NCBI GenBank assembly: GCA_049999765.1
Contig: JBNGIQ010009260.1
Coordinates: 1 to 40,149, forward strand
Length of the DNA stretch: 40,149 nucleotides
Direction of reading: 5' to 3'
From: Phaeoceros laevis
Lineage: Eukaryota; Anthocerotophyta; Anthocerotopsida; Notothyladales
The position numbers and the translations under genes were made by a program. The notes beneath the pieces are model-generated. The model was given only the letters and a program-made list of their open reading frames with translations. It did no database searches and had not been told where the DNA came from. Below are positions 20,538 through 29,610 of the stretch, one piece after another; positions within the stretch are counted from its first letter, which is position 1; each line of letters opens with the position of its first letter.

Positions 20538-20841
20538 TGATGTCGAGCTCTCGAGAGTAGTACGTAGTGCCACTCCAGGGAAATGTATGAAATGCTGCAG
20601 GCAGCGGACTCGCTCTGGACAATAAGTTCTAACCAAGAAGAGCTCGCCTTGGAAGGAACGAGTGAAGCTAGTCTGCAAGATTGATGGCTGACCCATGCGC
20701 CCGGCTCTACTTGTACTACTGGTAACACGTCTGCCGCTATTTTTGGTGGTTACCAGTCAGCCAATCGGCGGAGAGTGTCAAGAATTCCTCCGCAGGTTGC
20801 GGTGTCAAACGATTCCTGGGATAGAACAGTACTTGCAATAA

Positions 20842-21188
20842 GGAAAGTAACTGGCGGCCTTCCTCGCCGCAAGCAAGGAAGGCCGCCAGGAACCTTCCTT
20901 TCCAAGCTTTTTCCCCCTTCGCGGGGCGGGAGGTGGCCAGACGGCTACTTCTTTGTGACTGTACTAATCCTACCGACAACGCTAAGGTTGCTATTTAATA
21001 ATATTATTGTTATTATTATTTAAAACGTGCATAGTGTCGCTGAAAAGCTACGGATTGGGGCGTTTGTAGGGGGTGTTTAGGGGTTTATGTATTTCAAAGT
21101 TTAAAACCATCGAAAGCTTGAGAAATGGGCTAAACCTATGTCCGGAGGGTTTTTTAGCAGTCCTTCCAAGGGCAGTTCCCAAAGCTAT
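20842..21188 (+). mobile_element. Dispersed transposon-like repeat, copy 1
   Basis: Begins GGAAAGTAACTGGCGGCCTT and contains a perfect 14-bp inverted repeat (CTGGCGGCCTTCCT at 20851, AGGAAGGCCGCCAG at 20876), then blocks CGGCTACTTCTTTGTGACT, CCTACCGACAACGCTAAGGT, GCTTGAGAAATGGGCTAAAC and CAGTCCTTCCAAGGGCAGTT. The same blocks recur at 24371-24544 and, inverted, at 39963-40149. About 95 bp of AT-rich sequence (roughly 20997-21092) is inserted in this copy only. No coding region is seen, so it is non-autonomous. Confidence 0.85.
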
Positions 21189-21239
21189 AAACAAATATGG
21201 TTGATATAATGAGCGCTTGATCTGTCAAATATTGTCGTA

Positions 21240-21900
21240 ATGGATGAGGGTGGATGATTCGATTGTGTTGTTACTAGTACTATAGACTGAGTCGGGTCGT
21301 AATAAGGCGGTTTCGTAAGCTGATTCCGAGCGCTGCTCAAGTGAATTGTTCAAGAGCATAGGATGTGGAACACTTGTGCATTTGGCGACCTGACAGTTCT
21401 TACGTGATTTCTCGCTAATGAGGACAACGATTCTTGTCGGTGGAGAACTAAGTCACAAGCAGAGTAAGTTCTAGGAGTTATTAAAGTAATTAGGTGACTA
21501 GGACTTCAACTAAAAGATATGCATGGATGAGGAAACTCTTACGATTAGATCCTATAGTTAGATCCTATAGCTGCTACTTAGGACTGAGGCCATGTATATA
21601 AGGGGATTAGTCTTAGAGAAGAGGGGGGAGAAGAAAAGAGAGGAATTGGTACTAGTCGCGGAAGCTCGAAGCCATAGCTCAGGCTCGCGAAGCTTGTATC
21701 TTGCTCATGTAATAAAGAGGAGCGACGTGACTGCGAGTCTACTTAGTAGGCGGGCCATTGGGAGGCCTAGTGCTGTGTCACCGAAGGAGTTCTAGTTCTG
21801 GCGGATTTGAATCTTGATGTTATCTCAGATCTTGGGCAAATTGTACACCAAGTGGGAGCGTTTAATTGGATTTAGACTTGGGTGTGTGTAACTCAGACTG
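21240..21900 (+). mobile_element. Possible LTR-retrotransposon remnant
   Basis: This has the look of a Copia-type long terminal repeat: a TATA-like ATGTATATAAGGGG at about 21590, an AATAAA-type polyadenylation signal (GTAATAAAGAGG) at about 21709, and ACCAAGTGGGAGCGTTTAAT near 21850. The last resembles the polypurine tract and LTR start (AAGTGGGAG then TGTT) of plant Copia elements. A GTTAGATCCTATAG motif is repeated near 21545-21570. No pol or gag coding remains and I cannot define target-site duplications. Confidence 0.35.
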
Positions 21901-22047
21901 TAGTGTATTTTAGAAAAAACCGTGTGGGTAGCGGTACACGATGTATGAATCAACCAACCTCAAAACCTAGACGGTTTTGCCCGGAGAGAAGCACAGCCAA
22001 GCCATAACTACACGGCTGTGGCACGGTGTTTTAGGGGCAGTGCCTCG

Positions 22048-23121
22048 ATGGATGTGTCAAATAGTAAGGAGGTCGAGGCGGTGATCAAGGACATCGAGGC
22101 TCAGATCACGGTGGTGGAAGGCCAAATCGCGGTGGTGGAAGGCGAAATCGCGGCGGTGGAAGGCCGAATCGCAGTGGTGGCAGGCGAAATCTCAATTGCG
22201 AAGGAGAAGGCAGACGGGGAGGAGGTGCAGCAGCTCAGGGATGAGAAGACGCAGCTCAGGGATAAGGAGCAGCAGCTCAGGGATGAGAAGAAGCAGCTCA
22301 GGGATGAGGAGAAGCAGCTCAGGGATGAGGAGAAGCAGCTCAGGGATCATCTCCTCAAACTGTCAGCACCACCACGGGCACCACCACGAACCCGTCGACT
22401 GAGGGAGTTTTGGAGTTTCTGTAAGCAGATTCGTGAGACTGACCTGGAAGCGGGCACTCACCTGAAGGTCAACCAGTGGGTCAGCCTTTGTGAGTTTGGT
22501 TTCAAGGTTCCCCGCAGGAAAGGCCTCTTCATCAGGGCTTGTTACCCCGAATTATATACCTCGATATGGAAGTCCTTCGAGGACGAGCAAGTCACTGTGG
22601 CATATGTCCATGTCAATGGGATTGCAGGCATCGGAAAAAGTGCATTTTTGTGGTATGTTCTTTTGCGCCTAGCAATAGATGGTCAGTATGATATCATAGT
22701 GCAGAGTCCCCGAACACCCGGGATGCTCCTCCGCAGAGATGGAAGTGCTGACTGTTACTCAGGTACCGACCAACTTCCTGATGACCTGAAGGCGGTCCTT
22801 CTTGCTGATCAGAAGTTTGAAGGTCCTCACGTCCACAGGAATATAATTTTTGCGAGCCCCGATTTGGATAACACTGTTGATGCTGTTAAGAGGGGTGGAT
22901 CTATGTGTACAAAGTACGTGCCATCCTGGGAGGAGAAAGAGTTCTTGGAGCTGTGCAAAGCAGAACTGGCAGGCAGGAAAGGCCTCGATGAGATGGTGTG
23001 TAGAGTGACGACTCTGTGGGGCTACATCCCGCGAGCTGTCCTCGATCTGGGATTCAAGCAGCTGGGAGGGCCGACTGTACTATGTCCTGCTCGTGTTGGT
23101 CAGCTGGATGGACAGATCTAG
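22048..23121 (+). CDS. Crinkler/RHS-type P-loop NTPase with coiled-coil N-terminus (probably 3'-truncated)
   Basis: 357 residues from the ATG at 22048 (MDVSNSKEVEAVIKDIEAQ). Residues about 20-50 are four 7-residue repeats (VVEGQIA, VVEGEIA, AVEGRIA) and about 62-103 are six more (QLRDEEK), predicting a long coiled coil. A P-loop domain follows: Walker A GIAGIGKSAFLWYVLLRLA at about residue 193, a probable Walker B-like HVHRNIIFASPD, then YVPSWEEKEFLELC and LWGYIPRAVLDLG. This order and the Y-W-EE / G-PR-VL block match the NTPase shared by oomycete Crinkler effectors and trypanosome RHS proteins, a family scattered in eukaryotes. The usual C-terminal region, often a nuclease-like domain, is missing. 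The frame stops soon after and runs into a PPR relic. A start GTG at 22018 is less likely. Function in the plant is unknown. Confidence 0.65.
   Translation: MDVSNSKEVEAVIKDIEAQITVVEGQIAVVEGEIAAVEGRIAVVAGEISIAKEKADGEEVQQLRDEKTQLRDKEQQLRDEKKQLRDEEKQLRDEEKQLRDHLLKLSAPPRAPPRTRRLREFWSFCKQIRETDLEAGTHLKVNQWVSLCEFGFKVPRRKGLFIRACYPELYTSIWKSFEDEQVTVAYVHVNGIAGIGKSAFLWYVLLRLAIDGQYDIIVQSPRTPGMLLRRDGSADCYSGTDQLPDDLKAVLLADQKFEGPHVHRNIIFASPDLDNTVDAVKRGGSMCTKYVPSWEEKEFLELCKAELAGRKGLDEMVCRVTTLWGYIPRAVLDLGFKQLGGPTVLCPARVGQLDGQI
22111..22356 (+). repeat. Two 21-bp heptad-encoding tandem arrays
   Basis: Array one: four units of GTGGTGGAAGGCCAAATCGC(G) type at 22111-22194. Array two: six units of CAGCTCAGGGATGAGGAGAA(G) type at 22231-22356, the later units nearly identical. 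Both have a seven-codon period, so copy-number changes would keep both reading frame and helical phase. Confidence 0.92.
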
Positions 23122-23339
23122 ATTGCGCAAGGAAGACTGCAATGCTGATGATGTGGCTGTAAGTGCGGCTTGGTGAACAGCATATGGTAAAACAACCCCT
23201 AGGCTCCACAGTAGTAGGCTTGCAAGAGGAGGGCCGCTCACCCAAGTCTGTGATCAATTTTACAAACAGCCAATTTGACAAAAAACAAGCCTGCACGGAT
23301 GTAGTGTAGGTGTAGGTGTAGGAGCTCTGCACCAGGGAT

Positions 23340-23545
23340 TTCAAGCAAGTTCATGCACCTAGACTGAAGATGGAGGACTGCAATATGATATGCTTCTTGG
23401 CTGCAGCGTGGTCACATGTATGCAAAAAGCAATAGACCTGATCAATATGCGCTCGCAATGTGTTTCGCACATTTCAGAAAGCGGGATGTCACAATATGGA
23501 CACTGGACAGCGATGATTGCAGGCTATGCCCAGTTTTGAGGTCCC
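23340..23545 (+). pseudogene. PPR gene relic
   Basis: With frame changes one can read DFKQVHAPRL, then ARNVFRTFQKRDVTIW and WTAMIAGYAQF followed by a stop. This corresponds to an L-to-S-to-P stretch of the PPR genes in this window (IHAEV..., ARxVFEKMPxRDVVSW, WTAMILGYAQ). The piece is short, shifted and stopped, so non-functional. A small duplication of GTCCCTTGAAGAATT follows at 23540-23575. Confidence 0.7.
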
Positions 23546-23602
23546 TTGAAGAATTTTGAGTCCCTTGAAGAATTCTGAGGGACCTGCAGCAGGATGGATA
23601 TA

Positions 23603-24262
23603 CATCTGGACCCGTCTCCTAAAGTGACACAAGTATTGATGAGGGGTAGCGTACGGGATGGTGGGTCCGACTCCTTCCTTGCCCACATGCGGCGTTGTGG
23701 GCAGGCCCATAGCCGCATGGCGCATGGCCGCATGGCCCATGCACCCCATGCCCGTATGCCCACATGCGAGGCGTTGTGGGCAGGCCATGGCCGCATGGCC
23801 CATGCACCCCCATGCCCGCATGCCCATGGTTTGTGCCGCGAGCCGTGGGAAAATTGTTTAAGTAGACTACCACAGAAACCACCTGCAGCAGGGAAGGCTG
23901 GCTGGATAGCGTAGAGGAGATGAGAACTTCGAGGTCAAGTGCCCTGGGTTCGGATCAGTACTAGGATGTGGGGCCTTTTTGTTTCTACCTCTTGCGGTCT
24001 CCTTTGGGTTTTCGTAAGGGTCGCGGCACTCGTTTGAGGCGCATGCCAGTGCCTCACCCGCATGGAGGCGCATGAAACCCCGAAGGGCGCGGTGCAAGGG
24101 GCGCATGACCTAAGGTAGGCGCATGGGGGTGGGGCATGGAGGCGCATGGGCATGAGGTATGGGGGCCTGTGGGCATGCGGCCATGGGCCTGCCCAGAACG
24201 CCTCTCAACGCGCGCAGGAGCCTCATCAATACTTGTGGCACTTACGGAGACGGGACATCTGG
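23603..24262. repeat. Large imperfect inverted repeat (hairpin-forming)
   Basis: The left arm (23603 to about 23730) starts CATCTGGACCCGTCTCC and contains ACAAGTATTGATGAGG and GGGCAGGCCCATAGCCGCAT. The right arm (about 24170-24262), read in reverse complement, gives CCAGATGTCCCGTCTCC, ACAAGTATTGATGAGG and GGGCAGGCCCATGGCCGCAT in the same order. The arms enclose about 440 bp. They are diverged copies of one repeat inserted head to head. A transcript through this region could fold into a long hairpin. Confidence 0.85.
23684..24190. repeat. CATG-rich low-complexity arrays
   Basis: 23690-23830 and 24040-24190 are packed with GCATGG, CCATGC and GGCGCATG words. The first array contains a diverged duplication (GGCGTTGTGGGCAGGCC occurs at about 23688 and 23770). 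All six frames give spurious His/Met/Pro-rich or Gly/Met-rich translations that should not be taken for genes. Confidence 0.85.
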
Positions 24263-24370
24263 AGGACAAGTCACATTTTTAGTAGCCACGGTAATATAAT
24301 AATAAAAATAAGCTTTATTTTACAACATTCTTTTATCATTTTTCTCTTGTCGCGTGCGCGCGCTTGAGGG

Positions 24371-24544
24371 ATTGACTAACCTGGCTGGCCGTGACAACTT
24401 CTTTGCGACTACCAAATTACCAATCCTACTGACAACGCTAAGGTTGCTACTTCAAAGTTATAAACCATTGAACGCTTGAGAAATGGGCTAAACCTATGTA
24501 CGCAGGGTTTTTTAGCAGTCCTTCCAAGGGCAGTTCCCAAAGCT
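24371..24544 (+). mobile_element. Dispersed transposon-like repeat, copy 2 (5'-truncated)
   Basis: Shares the ACTTCTTTGCGACTACCAAA, GACAACGCTAAGGTTGCTAC, GCTTGAGAAATGGGCTAAAC and CAGTCCTTCCAAGGGCAGTT blocks with copies 1 and 3. It lacks the GGCGGCC inverted repeat and the AT-rich insertion of copy 1. It starts close to the right arm of the CATG inverted repeat. Confidence 0.85.
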
Positions 24545-24885
24545 TGCTTGCTAGGCTTGCTCCTGTTCCAGGTAGTCTTGTCGTGTGTGGTCCGCAGGAT
24601 GACAGGGTATCAGTGCTAGTGCATCGGAGAGTCATTGGATTCCAACAAGCTCACTCTACACTGCTTAGAACTCTCTAGTCCACGTAAGCACATGCATACT
24701 TGAGAGATGTCCGTTTACACAATGGCTGCACGCAAATATGCCCTTGCTATGGCCAGGTCACTGGATCCTGGTGGCTGCTTTTTTGGAGAGCATGTTATTT
24801 CAAAGAGTATCGATAGCACTAGTCTGAAACAGAACTTTACAGCAGGATCAGCTTGACTTGATGACGTCGAATAGCTACAGTTTGC
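24545..24885. other. Intergenic, no gene recognised
   Basis: No domain, RNA gene or repeat identified. Confidence 0.45.
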
Positions 24886-25835
24886 TTGTGCACCACTCCA
24901 TCTCCTACTCTGTGCTATTGCACCCTTGCTTTTTGAACAGGACGTCCAGCTTTGCCAAACCGCAGGAACACCCTCAGGCGTAATTTTCGTGGACTTCCAT
25001 TACTCAGTCTGAGGTCTGAGGGTTCAATTTGCATCCGATCAAGCCCCTAGACCTGCAGGACGGAACAGAAGGGTGACAACAGGGTGAGAGCAGCATAAAA
25101 AACGAAACATACTGCACAACACCAAGGGCCAGATGCTCCAATAGCGTCACACTTGATACTGGGCTTGGAAGCTTCTCATTCACCCAAGACTTCTTTCAAC
25201 CATACCCTAAATTGTTCCTTCAGAAACCCGAAACTGTCCTGGGAGCAGAATGAGCTTGAGGTATGCTACCACTCCACCATGCTACCACTCGGTGCTCTTG
25301 CACCACTGCCTTGCGTCCAGCAGGCCAAATCGCAGGGCACCCTCAGAGGTCTATGGTCCAGTTCTCGTGGGCTTCAATTGCTCAGTCTTCTGAGTGCTCA
25401 TTTGCACCCGGTCGACCCCCTAGATGAACTTCCCACACCTGCAGAAGGCTGAGAACAGCATCAAAAACGAGACACACAGAACAATACAAACCAAAAGCTT
25501 CAAGATTTCATAGCCCAAATTGTTCCTGTCAACATAGGTTTCTCAGACCTCCATGATCAGTAGTTTCTCAGACCTCCATGATCAGTAGCAATGGATGCCA
25601 CCACTTCATCTCAACAGGGCACCATTGCTTGAACAAGGCGTCCAGTCAATCCACACAAGAACACACTATGCAGTACAAAGTATCTGTGGACGTACCGTCT
25701 AATTTTTTTGGACAAGTCTCTATTCTCAGCCTTTGTTCTGAGGGTTTGCACCAGATATCATCAAACCCCTCTGAGAGATCGCGTATCCCTGCCTTCCGTC
25801 CAGTTCCGATCGCACAGCCAAGCCGTGGACCCGGC
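24885..25835 (-). repeat. Diverged tandem copies of LRR-gene 3' sequence
   Basis: Segments near 24885-25130 and 25262-25500 align through CACCACT..., GCACC, CGTCCAGC, a CTCAGTCT block, GAT/GTCNANCCCCTAGA and AGCAGCATAAAAAACGA / AACAGCATCAAAAACGA. A third, partial copy follows from about 25590 (ACCACTTCATCTC, AAGGCGTCCAG). On the minus strand the best-preserved one leads into SPEELRKEVEKDLQSS, so these look like duplicated 3' exons or introns of the LRR gene to the right. Confidence 0.65.
25538..25587 (+). repeat. 25-bp exact tandem duplication
   Basis: GTTTCTCAGACCTCCATGAT followed by CAGTA occurs twice in direct succession, between two of the diverged long repeats. Confidence 0.92.
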
Positions 25836-25919
25836 CAATGGAGGAGTGATGTATTGCACCTTTCTGAGCTGGAAATCCGTTGCGAAAGATTGTGCATCCG
25901 GGTTGAGAAACGCACGCAA

Positions 25920-27745
25920 CCAGCTACCTTCTGTGCTGCTCTGCAGATCCTTCTCCACCTCCTTCCGCAGCTCCTCCGGAGACACTTTGACGTTCTTGGG
26001 CCCGGCAGAGGTCCGCTCTCCAAGCCTTGGGGATCTTTGCAGCTATGTCCCGAGCCCAGCTTACATCTTGTCTTGTCAGTAGGATGAACTTGGGCATGTC
26101 ACCAAGGTCGGAGCAGTGCCAAGTGCCCCTTGAAAGCTTGGGCGGCATGAGTTGGCGAGAGTAGTGAGGACATCCTTCAAGGCTGCTATGTACTCCCTGT
26201 TAACCTTTACCTGCCCTGCTCCTCCACGCTGATAACCGTTACTTGCTCTCTACTCCCTGTTAACCACTAACAGCTTCTCTTTGTGCTCTGCACTAACAGC
26301 TTCTCTTTGTGCTCTGTACTCCCTGTTAAACATTAATAGTTCCTCCACGGCTCCACTGTTACCCAAAGGTGTGCCATATAGGTTGATGCCCTGGATGCAA
26401 GTGTTGGACTTCAAAAGCTTCAAGAGTACGTCATGAACAAGCTCATCATCCACTCCCGGGCAATTAGAAAGGCTGAGCTGTGCAAGGGACTGGTTGTTGG
26501 CGAGTGCGGGGAGGATGGTTGTGGCCCACTCCTCCTTGGAATAAGGAGCAGAGTATAGGTCGAGGTGCTCTAGCAGGGTGCGATTGGAGGCCAGCATGTC
26601 CCTCAAGGCAATGGCTGTGGGGAAGCCTCGACCTTCCTTGGGGAAGTCTCGACCTTCCTTGGTTCCGAGCCCGAGCCTTTTGAGTTGTGAGGGACAAGAG
26701 CTGCTAGCAACTGTAGCCGTACTAGCAGAAATAGGTCCCCGAGGCCGCTCCAGCAACGTCATGAGTGCGTGTGCACCATCGGGGTCCAGGCTGATGCCAA
26801 GCTTCTCCAAGCTGCTGTTACATGACAAACCCTGCTCAACCACCATGGCGTTCCATAGAATGCCTGAACGGTTCATGTCCAGTGTTGTGAGAGTAGTGTT
26901 GGTGCGCAGCATGGCCGCCAGGGCCTCTGCATCCGCTTCTTCAATGTTCACCATTGCTTCAATACTAGCCATCCGGTGGTACCGGCGGTACCGGCGGCCA
27001 ATGGTCAGCTCTTCGAGAGTGGTGTTGGTGAGCAGGGCCTCAGAGATGGCCACAAGTCCACCTTGTGCTGGCAACAGCAATCCCAAGTCAAGCTGTGTGA
27101 GCGTGCAACGCTCATGCTTGAGCGCGTGGGCCCAGCCCTCCATACACCCCAATGTCGCTGTTTCTGGTGGAGCAGCTCCACCTTGTTTCATCCGGAAAGC
27201 CCGCAGGGCGGACAACTTTACAACTTTTGCGAGGCTGCCGCGAATGTGGCGCTCACTTGGCTACCGGTCCCAGCTGGGACATACAAGACCTTGACGTCTT
27301 CGATGGTGGCGTCGGAGGTGAGCGCCTCCGACAAGGCAGTCCACGCTGCTTCGCCCCAGCAGGAACCGCTGCCTCTCCGGATCCGCCGCGCTGCCACTCC
27401 GCCGAAACCGGTATCGTCTACCCAGATGATCAGTTTTCGGAGAGCGGAGTTGAGGTTGAGGCATCGGCCCAGATGTGCAGCTGCCGCTGGCGTGCCAAAT
27501 GCAGCTCCCCTAATCCACAGATGTTCCACAACGCAGTTGGAGTGGAGGGTTGCATAGAATGCTGCCACCGCCTCCTCGCTCACAACTATCGCATCGCCAA
27601 CCGCCTTGTCAACCCATAGAGCCGGCCTTTCTGTGCCCTGTTGAAAGCAGGTACGAGAGGCAAGGGAGAGGAGAGCCAAGGCGAGTCCGTGGGTGCAGGC
27701 ATCCGTCAGATCTGGACGCGCTGCACGCACCCAACCTGTCACCAC
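25920..27745 (-). pseudogene. Ribonuclease-inhibitor-type LRR protein gene, frameshifted
   Basis: Two adjacent open frames on the minus strand belong together. The first (27745-27218) contains TLHSNCVVEHLWIRGAAFG and LNLNSALRKLIIWVDDTGFG. The second (about 27215-26250) contains the RNI-type LRR pattern repeatedly: TLTQLDLGLLLPAQGGLVAI, ALLTNTTLEELTIG, MLRTNTTLTTLDMNRSG, LSCNSSLEKLGISLDPDGAH, ALANNQSLAQLSLSNCPGVD and SNTCIQGINLYGTPLGNSG. A one-base shift near 27220-27240 separates them; reading across gives AKVVKLSALRAFRMKQ. No ATG opens the first frame, and an upstream stop precedes it, so a second disruption is likely near 27750. The tail repeats VSAEHKEKLLVVNRE from a short DNA duplication, and VNREYIAALKDVLTTLANSC appears beyond the stop. 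Without the breaks it would be a cytoplasmic scaffold-like LRR protein of unknown role. Assembly error is possible. Confidence 0.7.
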
Positions 27746-27929
27746 TCCATCCCCTTCTTCTCAATAACCATCAACGAACTCTTGGCTTTCCTCGCTGGGC
27801 TCGGGTAGCCAACCGGGTGGCCCCTGGGAATGTGGGTTTGTTGAAGAAGAAGAGAGGGCAAGAGGGCGGTTGCAAGGGCAACCATGTCCTCGGCCGAAAG
27901 AGGCGCCGGCCCGGGGCTACCCATGCTAC

Positions 27930-28183
27930 CTACCTAGCTTCCAAGGGGAAATCAGATGGTCCTGCAGACATGTGTGCCCGACTCGGAGGTTCGGAGAACT
28001 TCGCTCGGATTGCCTATTGCGCTTGATCAGTTCCGACAACTCACAATGTCCATGTGGAGTCGCTGAAGCTTCAAAGAGAGAGGAGACGGTGCCTGTATTA
28101 TTTCATATAGTCTACTTTTGTGGTCAAGCGGTCAAGCCAGCTCTGTCCTAATAACACTTTCCAAAACGCGCGTTCCCCCTCCG
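27930..28183. other. Intergenic, no gene recognised
   Basis: Possible 5' flank of the LRR gene. No feature was recognised. Confidence 0.4.
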
Positions 28184-28265
28184 CCACTCGCAAAGGCTAA
28201 CGCGCATTCACTCTCCACCAATCGCAAAGGCTAACGCGCATTCGCTCTCCAGCAATCGCAAAGAG
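28184..28265 (+). repeat. 34-bp tandem repeat, about 2.4 units
   Basis: Units at 28184, 28218 and 28252 share the core TCGCAAAGGCTAACGCGCAT followed by TC(A/G)CTCTCCA. The last unit is truncated after ATCGCAAAG. Confidence 0.93.
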
Positions 28266-28794
28266 ATAGCCTTCACAACACCTCCATCTAGACTAATAAT
28301 ACACCTCGTTTATCGGCTAGAAGCCGATTCAAAGGTTGACAATGAAGAGTCTGATTGAAGCCTTCTGGGTTTATAATAACTATGTACTTATTACTAGGCT
28401 GGTGACTGGTCCAGTGACTCCAGTCTATGGTAATTGGAGTACATTGATTGATGATGAGTCTAGTAAGTCCGTCACAAAGAATACTAGTAGGTGTCACCGC
28501 CACTTCCATGCAAGTGTGGGTAACAGATTCAGATTCAGGTGGAGCTGTCGGTTAGGTGAATCTGTTAACCAATGAAGACAAGCCAGTTAGAACGTAGTTT
28601 TCCAACATCCAAGAAACACACAACTGGAGAGCTACATCATCTATAGCTCATTAGTCCGTATTAAAACTACTTGTCCCATTAGTAGGGGATCACAATTGTC
28701 CTGAAAACTTCATAGGGCCGAGAAATACCCCCATGCCTTGACCGTGTTCACCAAAGTACTTACCACAATTACACCACCGGCTTGCAAAACGAGG

Positions 28795-28795
<1 letters not shown>
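28266..28795. other. Intergenic, no gene recognised
   Basis: No coding similarity seen. GGTGACTGGTCCAGTGACTCC near 28401 is a minor imperfect duplication. Confidence 0.4.
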
Positions 28796-28798
<3 letters not shown>

Positions 28799-28831
<33 letters not shown>

Positions 28832-28833
28832 TG
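28799..28833 (+). repeat. (AG)n microsatellite
   Basis: About 14 AG units with a terminal AAAG interruption. Confidence 0.97.
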
Positions 28834-29004
28834 TGCTTTTGCTTGTTTTGCCTGTGCAACCGAGTACCCGTTGACATCCCCCGAGTTGGGGACCAGTGAT
28901 CAACTGCTGCACCTGAAGTTCCAGTTTCAGAGCTCTGCTTCCCGGCCAAGTGCATGAACGAAGGGGCACCTGCACACGTCTGCCCGATTTAATCAGGCCC
29001 TGGG

Positions 29005-29088
29005 GTACCTGCAGGTAGATCGTCCCCAGGCGTTTGAGAAATTGAGGTGGCCCACGAAAACTAGTGTTGCGGAACATGACAGCATTCT
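29005..29088 (-). repeat. Short exon-like dispersed repeat, copy B
   Basis: Minus-strand reading ENAVMFRNTSFRGPPQFL and RLGTIYLQ ends at a CTGCAG followed by GTACC, a plausible splice donor. It pairs with copy A at 16380-16470, which is interrupted by an extra 6 bp. Both are on the minus strand. The nature of the parent gene is unknown. Confidence 0.6.
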
Positions 29089-29486
29089 CACATATGTCTA
29101 CTGCAATAGAAGTAGTGACATCTCATGTCTCAGTCCCCAAGGTGTCTCCTGTTCTAGAACCTCTGTCATCCTTTTATTTTCATGCCAAATGCACGAAACT
29201 TGGAATGCAGCTGCAAATCATGTAATCACAAGAGTCAGTAGCCATTCACTTCACAAACAGGATGAGAAATAGATGAAAAGAAAATATTCCGGCTTACTTT
29301 ACTGTCTACGTTGTTGCACCACCCACCCCCCTTGTGTGGTGGTATGCGGGCATTGGGTCACATCTTCTCCACAGGATTGATCATGTTTTGCGATCGTTGC
29401 CCAGCCTGCAGTATTATAGGAAATATAATTCAGCTCAGAAACATAAACATGGCTTTTGCAGCACAGAGGAACGTATACCTCGGTTA

Positions 29487-29548
29487 TATGCTTTGCTTCG
29501 CACACCTGCACCTGGTCTATGCTTTGCTTCGCACACCTGCACCTGAGG
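29487..29548 (+). repeat. 31-bp tandem duplication in the 3' flank of PPR gene 2
   Basis: TATGCTTTGCTTCGCACACC plus TGCACCTG occurs at 29487 and 29518, with only the last few bases changed. It lies about 60 bp beyond the stop codon of PPR gene 2, so probably in its 3' UTR. Confidence 0.93.
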
Positions 29549-29610
29549 CTCTGCTCTGTTTCGACGTGGTTACGGCTGTCTTTTGAGCTGAGTTGGGCCG
29601 TCGGCTTACT

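Noticed and set aside
20025-20696. Single 223-codon frame spanning the N run
   Set aside because: It is only open because N codons are read through. The two sides use a frame that depends on the arbitrary gap length of 100, so continuity is not supported.
22111-22356. Possible CRISPR-like array
   Set aside because: Units of 21 bp are contiguous without spacers, lie inside an open reading frame and encode a coiled coil.
23489-23914. Several overlapping His/Met/Gly-rich frames that look like a repetitive protein
   Set aside because: They come from the CATG-word low-complexity array, are open in several frames at once, and have no consistent coding frame.
26578-27294. Plus-strand 238-codon frame across the LRR gene
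   Set aside because: Composition (Ser/Arg/Pro-rich) and lack of pattern contrast with the clear LRR repeats on the minus strand, so it is a shadow.
28336-28575. Short + strand frame with many Tyr/Asn/Thr
   Set aside because: No homology pattern, no splice context, and composition like the flanking AT-rich DNA.
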